NCBI GenBank assembly: GCA_030549495.1 | Contig: JAUIRK010000947.1 | Coordinates: 118,501-182,500, forward strand | Length of the DNA stretch: 64,000 bases | Source of the DNA: Nectonema munidae | Lineage: Eukaryota; Nematomorpha; Nectonematoida; Nectonematidae | Reading direction: 5' to 3' | Shown: positions 36,440 through 47,758 of the stretch, piece by piece | Position numbering within the stretch: position 1 is the stretch's first letter | How the letters are laid out: every line of letters begins with the position of its first letter | Translations under genes and position numbers: made by a program | The notes under the pieces: model-generated | Database searches by the model: none | What the model saw: the letters and a program-made list of their open reading frames with translations, nothing else | Told to the model about the DNA's origin: nothing

Positions 36440-37610
36440 TCAATTGGCGATATTCAAAATAGGTTGATTGCACCTATTCGGAAGAGAAAAAAGATGTTGA
36501 CGAAATAAATTTTGAATGGCTTTGGCTAATGCGATTTAGAACGCGTCATAATATTGAATTCAAAAAAATTTGTGGAGAAAAAGCTTCATTATTTTATGAA
36601 CATTTACATGGTAGTCGTTAATAAGGCTTTTACATTAAAATTTCCCCTAATTGCCGTTTAAATTTTGTAAGCGGGAAAAAATAGAGTCCGTCAAGCGAGG
36701 GTTAATGAAAAAATTTAAGTAGACTTGTGCCATGGGTATGAAGTAAAGGATATATTGAAATCGATGAGACGGCTTTTTTATTGTTTTGCCAGATGGAATC
36801 TTGTCTTAGTGGTTCTGACTGTACAAGCGAGAAAATATCTAAAGAAAGGTTATTTTTGCTTGCAACATGTTGGGTGAGTTTAAAAGCAAAAATCATAGAT
36901 GACAAGTTATATCTTTCATGTTGTTTTCAAAATTTGATAAGAAAATGAAAAATAAAAAAAAGATGCTTTTTTTATTGATAGCGGCATACCTTTGATATTA
37001 AGATGACTAGTATTAAAATAATCTTTCTTCCTCACGACACAACCTCTTGATCAGGGGATTATTCAAAGCTTAAAATGCCAAATGATCATCAAAAAATTGA
37101 TTTTGCAAATAAGTATATATCTCAAATTGTTTTGAGCCTCAAACTTGTTCATACTGACTAAATTGATGATAAGCGAAGCTGTTAAATATAGTAAATCAGA
37201 AGTAGTTACGAAATGTTTCAAGACTGCAGGTTTTTCGGAGAGCAAAAATATAGAGCAATCTGAACACATTCAAGAAGAAAATAACTCGTTTGATTCTTGT
37301 TTAAGCATTATCGCAGACAAATTTGAAGCACGGATTATTGATTTTAATGAATATGCCGTATTGACAGCAATATTCCAAATTATGGAACAACCTACCGAAG
37401 TTTGGGAAAATACACGTATTAACGATTATAAAGACAGAGCAAATAAGCAAATACTTGAGGAAAATTAAGAAATTGAAGATACATTCGACGAAAATTTAGT
37501 AAAAATATCTTCATTTGAAGAGGCAAAGAGGGTAACATCATTTTTGAGAAACTTTTGTAATGATAAAGGGTATGTTGGTAATATTTCCAAAAACAGAAGA
37601 TAATCTTGAC
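36440..37610 (+). pseudogene. pogo/Tigger-type transposase remnant
   Basis: Order matches Tc1-mariner pogo (Tigger) proteins. The CENP-B-like helix-turn-helix reads FEWLWLMRFRTRHNIEFKKI then CGEKAS near 36505-36595. Next come the first catalytic Asp in IEIDETAFLL near 36755, SGSDCTSEKISKERLFLLAT near 36810-36870, FIDSG near 36975, and PLDQGIIQSLKCQ near 37045-37080. The C-terminal frame 37145-37468 contains VVTKCFKTAGFSESKNIEQS. There are several stops and frame changes. TIRs and TA duplications were not located. Confidence 0.75.
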
Positions 37611-37664
37611 GATGTTTAAAATGTATAAAAATAGAGGATACTACTAAAAAGTGGTTAAACTTGA

Positions 37665-38240
37665 GAGTTTAGCTAAAATTTAGAGTTGATAGGTATTTTT
37701 TATCAAAATATATTTGTTCCAAGTCAGTGCGTTCCATTTTCATTGCCGCACTAGGAAAAAATATGAACTGGATATAGAACAAAAAGAAGGAAAACCTGAG
37801 AAAAACAGACCAACTTAAGAAGATATATATATATAAAAAGAGTATATGCTTTAGAATGTCTATAATGTAACTAAATTTGTGATAAATAGAATTAATGTGA
37901 TTATGCCAAGATAAATTGTAGGTGATGGTAAGACCCAATGAGTTTAAACTGTGTAGTTTAACATCTTAGTTTTATATCCAATCTCTTTTACAACAAAGTA
38001 AAAATTTTTTGATGTATTTTCCATACCAAAAAAACTAAAGTGCACGAATTTTCTCAGTTGATTTTTAAAGCATTGTCAACATGAGATTATTTTTTATATG
38101 GCATGCAAATTTCATTACTAATATTGTATCCAGATACGATGATGCTAACATCGTCAGCATACAAATATGTTTTAACTTCTTTGATAAAGTTTGCAAAGTT
38201 ATTAAAAGAGGCGTGTACATCCTCCAAAGTTGGAGGGAGG
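37665..38240 (-). pseudogene. LINE RT fragment
   Basis: The minus strand gives NNFANFIKEVKTYLYADDVS near 38190-38130 (catalytic YADD), and further on LGLTITYNLSWHNHINSIYH near 37935-37870, then FSYIIDILKHI. These are consecutive motifs of the RT palm and thumb of Jockey/CR1-type LINEs. Frames are broken and both ends of the protein are missing. Confidence 0.72.
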
Positions 38241-40114
38241 GGGAACTTTTTTTTTTAATTTTCAAAATTTATTACTAAATTTTTTCTTCGAATGAACACA
38301 CCACCATTATTTTATTACCAGGCATTAAACTTGCCCTATCATCTCCCAATCCCACCATAACTGCGGATAACTGCAAAGATTTTATCAGGTAGAAATACCT
38401 TGTTTCCAATTGTAATCGCATCACTACCTTCTAGCTTTCTTCATATCAGCCATAATTTTTAGACTCATTTATTAGGATTTAGTTCATTACCGATTCTTCT
38501 ATTTCGTCTCAAATCACCAGAATTAAGCTTTGTGGTAGAGCAAATTCTTCACATGATCTGAATACAAATAATTTAGGGATTTATAACTTCTCTGAAAGTA
38601 GGATTTATAGCTATCATGAGCTTGATAAATTCATCAAATTTTCGATGAATCAGAAGTTTCATTATGCCAGTGATAGAACATTTCAAATTCAGAAAATTTT
38701 CAAAAGGCTACGGCTTTTGGACAAAATAGACTAGCAAACACAATCTAAAATTTAATGAATAGAACAGGTTAAGCCAGATTTATTTGTTTGAGATTTCATG
38801 GAGAGACAGTGAACTACTAATCGCATGAATTAATGCCTTTATCTGTCATTATTGCTTTTCACCAGTTATTAGTACCGATGCTCACAAATGACCTTTAAGA
38901 TTTGGATCTTCAATTATTAAAGGATTCCAAATTTATACACATGTCTAAATACGATCTCTTTTGTACATCTTTGTTCAGCCGATTCAGTATTTGGTGTTCA
39001 AATGTCAAAAATATTTGTGTTCTGAACACCATATGAAATTTCTTCGATCACAAGACTGAATGGTAATCAGAACTAGTTTATCCGACAACGACGAATTCCA
39101 ATACAAACGAATTTTCCCAATGTTTTTCAACCCCCTTATTCTGAAATTCACACAACAACGAGAGCACTGTCTTCATCAAACAAATGTTCTCATGCCCGCC
39201 TGTATAGTTTTCTAATCAGATAGACCAATCATGTAATAATATTTTATGACATACACATCTAACACAAGAAAACCAACTTATTTTGTATGTAAAAGACATT
39301 AGCTTATATACGGCTCTAACATAAAAGTTAACAACGACAAAAATAAAACGATTTAAAAAGTTTCCTATATAAGAGGAAAATTAAATATTTTATGTATTAT
39401 AATTGCGCGTTTAGAATATCTCTGATTAAAAAAAGCTTTTTGAAAAAGTTATGGGCTCTATGCGATCCGAAGGCCTTTCTGGTGTTAATTTACAGGGAAA
39501 AATAATTGAAATAATGGTACACAAATATCAACACAGCTATTGAGAGGAAAAAACTAACATAGGAAGAAATCATATTTCTGAGAACAACATATACAAGAGA
39601 AGAGAAGGATGATGAAACCACATCCTCCATTTATTCAAGAACAGTTAGGCAAGAAATTTTCAGCGCCCTTCAATTCATTAAGACCAATATTCAGGCACAT
39701 GCCCCTCAATAAAACAGCATACCCTTTCTCACAGATTTACTGGTGACATCATACAAAAGATTCTCAACAAAGCTTAAAGATTTTAAATAGTAAGCAGTTT
39801 TTCAGTTAGTTAGTTAATTGCTCTTATTAAAGTTTTCAAATATTTTTTGTCATTATTTTGTTAGCTCTCACTTCTCTAATTTCCGTATAAAATTCATAAA
39901 CTGCAATAAGATAAAAAACTATTTAATATTTATTTCAAAGGAGTGACACAATTAAAAATAGCAATTAAAATACACAATAGCTAAAATTTATAAAATAAAT
40001 ATTGTTTTTTGCCATTCTTTTGTCATGTCACTCATTTGATTTATCACTCCTTTGAATTTCCATATTTTTAGTCACTCTTGATAATAATCCATATAATTAT
40101 AATATATATATTAA

Positions 40115-40237
40115 AACGTTAACGACCAAAATAACCAGACGATATAAAGTGTAAAGCAGAAGATTCGTATTAAAAAGCATTGATAAAAAAGGAGACGATT
40201 TTATTATTGTAAAGTTGAACTGATCGTAAACGGGTTG
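40115..40237 (+). mobile_element. MITE family B, copy 1 (TTAA)
   Basis: TTAA at 40111-40114 and 40238-40241 flank an element starting AACGTTAACGACC and ending CGTAAACGGGTTG. It contains CCAGACGATAT, GCAGAAGATT and GGAGACGATT at the same relative positions as the CAGACGAT motifs in family A. Its right end GATCGTAAACGGG matches family A's GGCCGTAAATGGG. Confidence 0.72.
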
Positions 40238-40284
40238 TTAATAATAAATCATTTAAATAAAGAAAAAAAATATATATAAAAATT

Positions 40285-40290
40285 TTTATT
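40285..40290 (-). terminator. SIRT6 poly(A) signal AATAAA
   Basis: AATAAA on the minus strand, starting 24 bases past the SIRT6 stop codon, followed by AT-rich DNA. The position suits 3' end formation with a very short 3' UTR. Confidence 0.7.
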
Positions 40291-40313
40291 CAAAGAGTAA
40301 AAAAAAATGTATA

Positions 40314-40403
40314 TTAAATAGTCTTCATATTTTCTATTTCTTTCATAATATGCTGAAATACATCATCCAATTTTCCATAAATGCAAATATCAGCTTTCTT
40401 ATC
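40314..40403 (-). CDS. SIRT6: SIRT6 exon 6 (C-terminus, stop)
   Basis: Ninety bases, 29 codons plus TAA at 40314-40316, residues 260-288 (DKKADICIYGKLDDVFQHIM, KEIENMKTI). Acceptor TTATCTTTAG. It matches the last Rossmann-fold strand and helix of SIRT6 (human segment HADLRIHGYVDEVMTRLM). The protein stops soon after, so it lacks the long proline-rich C-terminal extension of vertebrate SIRT6, which is involved in nuclear targeting. Short tails occur in some invertebrates. Confidence 0.9.
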   Translation of the reverse strand, partial: DKKADICIYGKLDDVFQHIMKEIENMKTI

Positions 40404-41524
40404 CTAAAGATAAAGGCACACAAATAAAAAAGTATCAAATAGTAAGAATATATTTTATAAATCTACCTAGATATGCCTAAAGACTCAACTTGGGAGATTA
40501 AATATATCATCAATCATTAATAAATTCGATAAAAATAAAAACCAAAAAAATTTATTCAAATAATCGAAGATTTTAGTTTCTGAAGACAGATTTGTTAAAT
40601 TAAGTGAATATAACTTTTCAAAAAAGAATATAGAAAAGACAATTAACGCTTTTCTCCTTAAATGTAATTTTTGAGTTTTTTTGACTCAAAATTTAAACAT
40701 ATTTTGGTATTTTATTTAAAAAATTCATTTAGTTTAATTTGTAGTTTTTATATCTCAAATGTTATTCTCACAAAAATAGCAAAAGATTAAAAAAAATCCT
40801 TATTATTGATAAAAACCTGGATCTAGAAAAACAAGGAGAAAGAAAAATACAATAACAATGTAATACACCTCCTGGACTAAAAAGAACTTCCAAAATAAAA
40901 AATAAATTGACTAAAATAATTGACTTTAATTATATTATAGCATTAGAAATATGAAATCAGGAATTTTATTAATTCAACTAAAGTCCCTATAGATTTCATG
41001 TAATTCCTAGGCATTTCATGAAATAACCGTGAGTAAATACATGAAAAATCCTCTAAGGATTTAAGTTAAATCCTGAAATTTATATTCAAAATCTCACTGC
41101 AACGTATATAAGAAAGAAACAAATTTTGTTAAATATTTGTGATCACGATTGTAAAGTGGAAGGAATCCATGGTGATTGATTCTTAGGAATAGAAGCAGTC
41201 AAATAAAATCTTCATAATAGAATACATTAAATCATTTCATGAGTGTAAAATAAAACTAAACCTATTGCAAAATGTCTCGAGTTTGGAGATCATATATTAG
41301 GGCATAAAAGATAAGTGGTGCTAACAATATATTGCATTAGTACGAAATGCCTTCTCGTTGATACTCCCTGCACCGTGCCAACGATAAATAGAAAACATGA
41401 AATCAAAGTATTGACTAGTAAATAGGAAAGCGATAAATATATATAAAAAATACAATATTAAGCTAAATCATTTGAGTAGAAATGAAAAAGCTACTTTAAA
41501 AGATAAAGAAAAATGTGGACTCAC
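40404..41524 (-). other. SIRT6 intron 5, nothing recognised
   Basis: 1.1 kb of AT-rich DNA. A weak inverted pair (AAATCAGGAATTTT near 40954 and AAATCCTGAAATTT near 41072) may be an old MITE. Confidence 0.55.
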
Positions 41525-41648
41525 TAATTTTGTTTTTTGCAAATTAATAATGACCAATCTTGCTCCATGTTTTTTGGCTAAAAGAGGAAAGGTATTGCAA
41601 GGTTGGATCTGCAATGATGTTCCAAGACATAAAAAAAGTTTACACTTT
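41525..41648 (-). CDS. SIRT6: SIRT6 exon 5
   Basis: One base plus 41 codons, residues 219-259. Acceptor ATTGTTTTCAG and donor AAATTA|GTGAGT. It encodes LCLGTSLQIQPCNTFPLLAK (residues 224-243) and GARLVIINLQKTKL. This is the NAD-binding GTSLQ motif and the N253-L254-Q255 strand that contacts the adenosine in SIRT6-class enzymes. The first base completes Lys218 begun in exon 4. Confidence 0.93.
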
Positions 41649-42140
41649 CTGAAAACAATAAATATCATTTGTAATTAAGAATTAGTTTTAACGATCGTTA
41701 GAGTACAATTTCGCACAAGACAATTAAATAGCAAGATTTGGCCGAGATATAAAATAAATAAAAATGAAACTTTCTATTTCAATATTCAACATCAAATTGT
41801 ATGAAAAATAATTTATTGAAATTTTTTTTTATAATGAATTAGTTAGTGAACTAGTTATATTTGTTAATTCGTTAGTCAGCAAGTTATTGGGTTATAGATA
41901 GTTAGCAAAATGCTTTATAAGTAGGCTTGCCATCAACTGTATGCAACTGTGCGTGACTCGCACGTACAAGAACAGGCGGAAAATTTTCTCGCACGTTATC
42001 GTACATTTGTCGTACACTACGCTTACACATTGCATACCCCTTAATTTTTTAACCCCTTTTAACCCACTGTGGCATATTGTGGCACAACTAGTCCAATTTA
42101 TTATAAAAGAGGGCAAATTTTTATTGATCAAATGGGTTAA

Positions 42141-42271
42141 CCCATTTAAGGCTAAGCAAAGCAGACGATATCTAAAAAAAACGCAGACGATTTATATTCA
42201 AAGTCATTGAAAAAAGCAGACGAAGATGAAATTACTTATGTTCCAAAATAGGAACATTGGCCGTAAATGGG
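42141..42271 (+). mobile_element. MITE family A, copy 2 (intact TTAA flanks)
   Basis: 131 bp between two intact TTAA copies (42137-42140 and 42272-42275). Ends CCCATTTAAG and GTAAATGGG give a CCCATTTA inverted repeat. Contains GCAGACGAT twice, GCAGACGA once, and the palindrome GTTCCAAAATAGGAAC at 42240-42255. TTAA duplication and CCC ends point to mobilisation by a piggyBac-class transposase. Confidence 0.9.
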
Positions 42272-43089
42272 TTAATATTTCTTCCGTGATAAATATGTTG
42301 ATTAGAAAGAGTGGTGATCATTTGTCCATTATAAATCAAGAATGTCAAAAATCTCCATCTCTCTGATTCTCTATCGATAGCTTTTCAAACTTCATCATTT
42401 TTCTCTCTCACATTATTTGTTTGTTGCATAATGTACGTGATGCATTATTTCCAGAGTATTTGTATTGTAATAAAATTTTGAATGGGTTAATTATTATAGC
42501 TGACAACCTATATTTTAAGAATATTTATTAAAAATAATAGCATTGTTTTAGATTTTTGTGAGAAAGACACCCTTGTCAAATATGAGTAAAATTGAAATTT
42601 TTTGAAGATAAAAATTTTTAACAGATGATTATTATTTTTTTAATTTATTTTTGCAAGCGTCTCACCTAAAAAAAGAATGATATGAAAGATAGGCAAGCTA
42701 TAATCGCAAATGCTTCTCGGTAAACATTTTTTCAACTTTTTTTGAAACTATTTTTTTGCGAAATTCTGTTTATTGTTAACAAAACAATTAAGAATTTTTC
42801 ATGAAATCTCAACTTAAGGATTTCAAATACCTTTTTTTTTTAAATAATTTTTTGGTAAAATTGTATTGAAAATTTTGATCTCTGGTAACAGATATAACTA
42901 ATTATTACTTTCAATATATTAATCCTTTTCCCAATCTTTTTTTCTGATATCTAAAGGGAAGATGACTTTTTGTTAGTCTCAGCTCAGTAGAGACAAAAAA
43001 AATGAACAAATAAAACGTAACTTGGAGCAACAAACCATACATCAGTCAATGAAGAAATAAAAATCACAAAGACAAAAGGGTCATTTTCA

Positions 43090-43810
43090 AACTTTGAAAT
43101 GGATTGCGATATCTTATAGACCTTTGTCTATTGTAGAAGATCCTAGATTTGTCCAGCTTCTTGTTTTTGTGAATGATTTGGATAAGAAATATACGGCGTT
43201 AATTAGATCTACAATAACAAGATTAATTAGCTCAAATTGGGATTTATCGGTTGCGGTTAAAGCAATGATTGCTAAAGAATGTCAATTTTATTAGCTCACA
43301 AGTGATATATAGACATCAAGAACATCCGAAGATGGTACATTAAGTGACAGAAACTTTTGCTATGAATATCATAACTCTAAGATGCTCAGCGTTTAGTGGT
43401 GTAAAACATACCGGTACTGAAATTGCACGCATTGTAAAGGCTTCGTTAGAAAATGCTGGAATGTCGTTAGAAAATATAGTGGTATATGTACCCGACAATG
43501 CTTCCAATGCTGCAAAATCTTCCAGATCTCGGTGCTAATCATCAAGGGTGTGTAGCTCATTTATTGAACTTAGTTGTGGGAAAAATTTTGCGTTGGAAGA
43601 TATCATCAGATACAAATCAACCAAGCATTGATGGCATACGAGAACATTTACAGAAGGTATCGAAAGCTATTGAACTTATCCGACAATATGCCAAGTACCT
43701 CAATAACAGCACAATTGGTTCACAGTGGATTAAAAAGTCAATGGAGAAATCAAATGAAAGCCCCAGATGATTCCTGTAGAAATTTCTCATTGTGGCAAAA
43801 AAAGTGATAT
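43090..43810 (+). pseudogene. hAT transposase remnant (ZBED-like)
   Basis: Three adjoining frames resemble a hAT transposase core in order. First, WIAISYRPLSIVEDPRFVQL near 43102 (the RPF-x-VE-x-F segment), then LTSDI and TSRTSEDGTLSD near 43295-43345 (first catalytic Asp in the family's TTD.WTS). Next, ENIVVYVPDNASNAAKS near 43470-43525 (TDN-type motif with the second Asp). Last, GCVAHLLNLVVGKIL near 43550-43595 (the CxxH-like CxAH segment). The C-terminal dimerisation region is absent. It is a different copy from those at 10.8 and 53.3 kb. Confidence 0.75.
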
Positions 43811-44829
43811 AAACTCTGAAAGATATAAATGTAGTTTAAAATCAGTTTTAAACAAAACAAGTTTAAAAAGTTCTTTTCAAAAATTTCAATTTGAACCTCG
43901 TGACTTTGTAATTGTCTCTTAAAAAGCTACTTTTGGTTATCATAATATAGTTAGCAACATTTAAAAATTCCAATTTTCAGTCTGTTCTTAGTGAAACTTC
44001 TTAAATAATAACGAATTTGATTATGGCTATTTTAAAAACGCATAATTTATCACAAAAAAATCGTGCTTTTTGTGGTGATAACTAAAACACACATTTTGGT
44101 ACTGTAAGAAAAAAAGGTTGAAACGTTTTCAGAAAAAGGTATAAATTGGTTGTGGAACTTATTTTATTTATAATAATTTTTAGACTGCAATTGATACTCT
44201 TCCCATTGAAGTAGAAAGTTTAGTGGTAAAATTTTACGCGTATTTTCACATATACACGGTAAGAGTAACTGAATTAAAAGATTTCTGTCAATTTGGACAC
44301 ATTAAGTACAAGAATGTTCTTCAACATAAAGGTGCATGATTCCTGTCGTTGTTGTTAGTCATTGAGAGAATTCTCTTAATATTGGAAGGTTTGAAATCCT
44401 ACTAATCCAAGAACATTCTTCACGCTTAAACATAAAGTTTTTTAATTTTAAGATAAATTTGGAGAAATTTTTTTGGTTTATTCATCGCTTAATTGTGGTT
44501 TAAGTTATATCGAATTTTATAACAAAATATAAAATGATAGTTCTTTTCGCAAAAAAAGTTATTTCAAACGATGGAATACAAGCTCAAAAAGTTGAAAATG
44601 ACAATTGTGAAGAAATTTATAATAAAAAAAACGTGTATATCTTTTTAAATAAAACTAAATTTAAACGACAAAAAAACTTTTATAATACTTTTGGCCCGGT
44701 TTGATTGAAAAGAAATATGACAAACTTAATCATAAGTAGTATATCAAAAGAGTTGAAATTTTCCAAAGTTTAGGAACAAAAGTGATGCAAAGAATTGTAT
44801 CAGATATATAATTTTCCTAGAATGATTAC

Positions 44830-45045
44830 TTCAAGAATTTCAGGCAAAAGGCGAGATCTTCGCGAGGGATCTCATCATTCCAGTCTAAGAGAGAGTCTGT
44901 GCAGATTCCTCTGCAAAAAGAGGAACTGCGCTTGTTCACGTTGACATCTGGGTTCAAGCAGGTTTTTCCTTTGAAAAGATCCAAGCAAAGGTTGCCGGTA
45001 GTCTTTAAGCCAACAGATCCCAGGGCTTCTTTTCGAAGATAGCGC
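44830..45045 (-). CDS. SIRT6: SIRT6 exon 4
   Basis: 216 bases, residues 146-218. Acceptor ATACTGAATAG and donor TTGAA|GTAATC. It encodes RYLRKEALGSVGLKTTGNLC (residues 147-166) and CRGICTDSLLDWNDEIP, corresponding to human VGTMGLKATGRLC and CRGELRDTILDWEDSLP. Cys166 and Cys190 are the second pair of the structural zinc site. An insertion of 13 residues relative to human SIRT6 (around KTCLNPDVNVNKRSSS) lies between them. GC content is clearly above the surroundings. Confidence 0.92.
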
Positions 45046-45236
45046 CTATTCAGTATATTAATAAAAGACTTTTCAAAGTTTAAAACTACAAATGTGAATA
45101 TATCCAAGTTTACAAAAGCATACCTTGATTGATTATACCCGTATCAAATAAATTTACTATCGTCTATTCTAAGTTATAAAAACTCATTTGAAAAGATAAA
45201 CAGACGATTGGTTTTAAAAACGTGAGCCATAACAAT

Positions 45237-45351
45237 TTGAGGACCAGTAAGACCGGTTTACCATAAAATAAAAATGAACTGCTTAAATATATTAAATTAC
45301 AATGAAAAAAAACAGATGATTAATTTCCAAAATTATGGTCTCTAAAGCGTT
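45237..45351 (+). mobile_element. MITE family C, copy 1
   Basis: GAGGACCAGTAAGACC, ACTGCTTAAATATATTAAAT, AACAGATGATTA and ATTATGGTCTCTAAAG occur in the order found at 45889-46008. A TTAA follows the right side (AGAGTTAAAA). Just upstream, AAACAGACGATTGGTTTTAA at about 45198-45217 appears to be a piece of a further copy. Confidence 0.6.
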
Positions 45352-45759
45352 ATAGAGTTAAAAATATTTTAATTTTTGTAAAGATCAGCAACTATAAGGT
45401 TTATTCTGAGTAATACGTTGTATTCAATCTAAATATTTCTTTCTTTCTAGTGAGAAAGCAAAGTATTGATTAATTATGGTTCTTTGTACAACATACAAAA
45501 AGGGAATAATATTTGTTTATTAAATTTGTTTAAAAACAATGAATATTAAGTTGGCGTTAAATTAAAGAAACCGTAATACATAATTGTTCAAATGTAAAGT
45601 AATCAATTTTTTAGAGTTAGTTAAAATGGTGTTTAAAATTATTTTTTATAAAATTTAATATTAACAAACATTTGCGTAGAAATTTATATAAAAAAAATCT
45701 TATTATTTTTCAGCATCTTGTACAAACTACTAAACTCATCATGATCCCTTTATTTTTTT

Positions 45760-45884
45760 GAAGAAACGCTGTCGAAAATTGTTACCTTTACAAAAATATG
45801 AATCGTTTTCGTTTATAAATGCTTTTTAATACAAATCTTCTGCTTTACATTAAATATCGTCTGATTAATCTTGTCGTTAACCGG
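45760..45884 (-). mobile_element. MITE family B, copy 2 (TTAA)
   Basis: Reverse orientation of 40115-40237. Read on the minus strand it starts CCGGTTAACGACAAG right after TTAA (45885-45888), then ATCAGACGATATTTAATG and AAAGCAGAAGATTTGTATTA. The far end is eroded. Its TTAA is also the left TTAA of MITE C copy 2, so the two elements sit head to tail on one target site. Confidence 0.7.
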
Positions 45885-45888
45885 TTAA

Positions 45889-46008
45889 GCCGTAGTGCAC
45901 CAGAGTGACACCCCTATCGTAAGAAATGAAAATGTCTGCTTTAAATATATTAAATTTCATTGAAAAAGAAAGCAGACGATTAGTTTTAACATTCTGGTGC
46001 TCAAAGAG
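45889..46008 (+). mobile_element. MITE family C, copy 2 (TTAA flanks)
   Basis: 120 bp between TTAA (45885-45888) and TTAA (46009-46012). Ends GCCGTAGTGCACCAGA and TCTGGTGCTCAAAGAG share an inverted GCACCAGA. Inside are TGTCTGC and GCAGACGATTAG, inverted to each other around an AT-rich centre. Confidence 0.75.
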
Positions 46009-46040
46009 TTAAATACAATATATGGGAAAGATTGAATATC

Positions 46041-46203
46041 ATTGAATTTTAGCCAAGCAAATCAGATTTTTGTGCATTATTTGAATAATCAAAATTTATT
46101 CAAAGAATGCTCAAAAAATTAGTTCCATTCTAGAGTAATTTGATTGATTAAAAATAAAGGATTCTTATCCAATCAGATCAAAGAGTTCCGTACTCCGCCT
46201 TAG
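46041..46203 (+). repeat. Dispersed repeat R1, copy 2
   Basis: Second copy of 14643-14826, same orientation: CAAATCAGATTTTTGTGCAT, TTTGAATAATCAAAATTTAT, CCAATCAGATCAAAGAG and CTACTC/ACTCCGCC. Lies 30 bases right of MITE C. Confidence 0.65.
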
Positions 46204-46791
46204 ATTAACAAAAAATATTATAACATTTTAAATATATAATATAGATTATTGTAGGACTATTACTCGGAATAGGTTCCCGTTTAAAATTTTGTAGTGCACA
46301 GTGATGGCCTACGTTATGGTTCGAAAAGAAATTTCGTATTTTCAAACTTTACTTTTTTTTTCCTACCGTAAAATCGTATTGGAATAAAAAAATACGATAT
46401 TTAAAAAACTTATAGAAATTTTGAAAAAAATAATTTAACATAAACAAACATGATCAAAAAGAATTGTTTGGTGTTTTTTACCTTGCGAATAAATACCTCC
46501 AATATTCTTTGGTGCAATCACTGCCTATTAAGTTTTATATATTATTCATTTAAAGAAACGATTTAAGGAAGTCAATTTGAAATAAAATAGTTTGTTAAGC
46601 AAAGTTCAAAGACATCAAATTCGATATGTAATGTTAAATAACAAATCCATGTAAAATTGGATAAATTGATCACTTAATACGTATTTCAGATGAGAAAAAT
46701 TCATTTTGAATAATTAATTCTGTCTTGTATATAAATTAATTTGCTATTCAATCTTTTGTATGATTAAATTTTATATCACTGATAAAGGGGT

Positions 46792-46935
46792 GAGAGTAAG
46801 GTCGATTAGATAGTGGGTTTCGAATTTCGATAACTCAAGGTCTTGGGTTCGATCCCTTATCAAGCCTACTTTTCTCATAGTTCCATACAAGCGACGCATC
46901 TGTGCCTTCTCGATGAAAACACCACACGGTACCTT
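46792..46935 (+). repeat. tRNA-like SINE, copy 2
   Basis: TAAGGTCGATTAGATAGTGG, an 8-base duplication (TTTCGAAT), AACTCAAGGTCTTGG, then the B box GGTTCGATCCC and ATCAAGCCTACTTTTCTCAT. The match to 25963-26075 covers the head and the first part of the body. Promoter-like boxes suggest a polymerase III origin. Confidence 0.65.
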
Positions 46936-47246
46936 TACCTATGCCTAATATATGATATTCTTTATCGATTATATTAAATAAATTTATGGTGAACAAATAA
47001 ATCACAAAACCTTATTTGACTGGATCACGCAAGTAATGGGTTTGAACTTGAAACTCACAGGATCGATAAAAACGTACAAAAGAAATCGTACCCAAATTTC
47101 GATATTTTATGTAGTTTAGTTCTTTTCATACATAATTTCAAGTCATATTTTTTATTAAAAAGACTATTGTATGGTACTGGGGAAAATAACTTACCGTATG
47201 TCACCACTGAGTGTACCCTACAACGAAAAAGAAGGCGGGTCCATAC

Positions 47247-47489
47247 CTTTTACAGCGCGAACACTTCTCCACGTAGATATTTCCATGCAGTTCCATCAGA
47301 TTTTTGGCGGGAAAGCCAGAGCGAAGGTGCATGCCATCCACGTTTTGGGAGATGAGCAAGTTGACGAGCCCAATCCGCTCCAACTCTACAAGGCATCGGT
47401 GAGCGTAGGTGGGAAGAGCGACATCAAATGAAACATTGGCAGAAGGAAATTTGCCTTTCTCTTCCAGAGTCCAAACGCCCTGCGGGCCT
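47247..47489 (-). CDS. SIRT6: SIRT6 exon 3 (catalytic core)
   Basis: 243 bases, residues 65-146. Acceptor AACGAATAG and donor AAAAG|GTATGG. The first base completes Arg65, giving the family's GIPDFRGP across the junction. It encodes GPQGVWTLEEKGKF, VSFDVALPTYAHRCLVELER, LLISQNVDGMHLRSGFPAKN and LMELHGNIYVEKCSRCKR. Visible functional residues are Q113, N114, D116, the catalytic His133 (same number as human SIRT6) and the zinc ligands Cys141 and Cys144. This exon is close to 50% GC in an AT-rich region, consistent with strong coding constraint. Confidence 0.96.
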
Positions 47490-47704
47490 CTATTCGTTAA
47501 AGAGGTCTATTAGAGATTTACGATACCAGAGATTACAATGTTAAAATGAATCTGCAAGAATAACACAAATCATAAAGATTGAACATGTATTTTCTATATT
47601 CTGAAAATAAGTTGTAGATGGGTAAACACAAATAAAAATGGGAAAAAGTGTTGGGCACTACAAAACCCAATACATCAGATAACTTAGAAAAAGAAACCAG
47701 ATCA

Positions 47705-47758
47705 GGGGCGCACATCCAGAGGGGGGGGGGGGGCGAGGACATTCGCCCCCCCAATAAT
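47705..47758 (+). repeat. hAT-like end with poly-G run
   Basis: CAGGGGCGCACATCCAGAGG followed by about 13 G, then ACATTCGCCCCCCC. It looks like the left end of the same MITE group as 8894-9085. No right end found. Confidence 0.4.

Larger units (their letters stand above)
31339..40313. other. Intergenic region, transposon-rich
   Basis: Between the putative collagen 5' exon and the SIRT6 3' end. Holds the MULE with fold-back ends, a MITE-C-like copy, FB-C, pogo, a LINE fragment and MITE B. The stretches 32970-35030 and 38300-40100 contain no recognisable gene. Confidence 0.6.
41649..44829 (-). other. SIRT6 intron 4 with MITE A and hAT remnant
   Basis: 3.2 kb. Contains MITE A copy 2 (42141-42271) and a hAT transposase remnant (43090-43810). 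The stretches 42280-43080 and 43820-44820 are AT-rich with no recognised features. Confidence 0.6.
45046..47246 (-). other. SIRT6 intron 3 with TTAA MITEs and a SINE
   Basis: Contains MITE C (45237-45351 and 45889-46008), MITE B copy 2 (45760-45884), repeat R1 copy 2 and SINE copy 2. Confidence 0.6.

Noticed and set aside
38300-39200. Weak minus-strand coding-like fragments (for example KAIMTDKGIN)
   Set aside because: Too short and interrupted to assign to a MULE or any other family.
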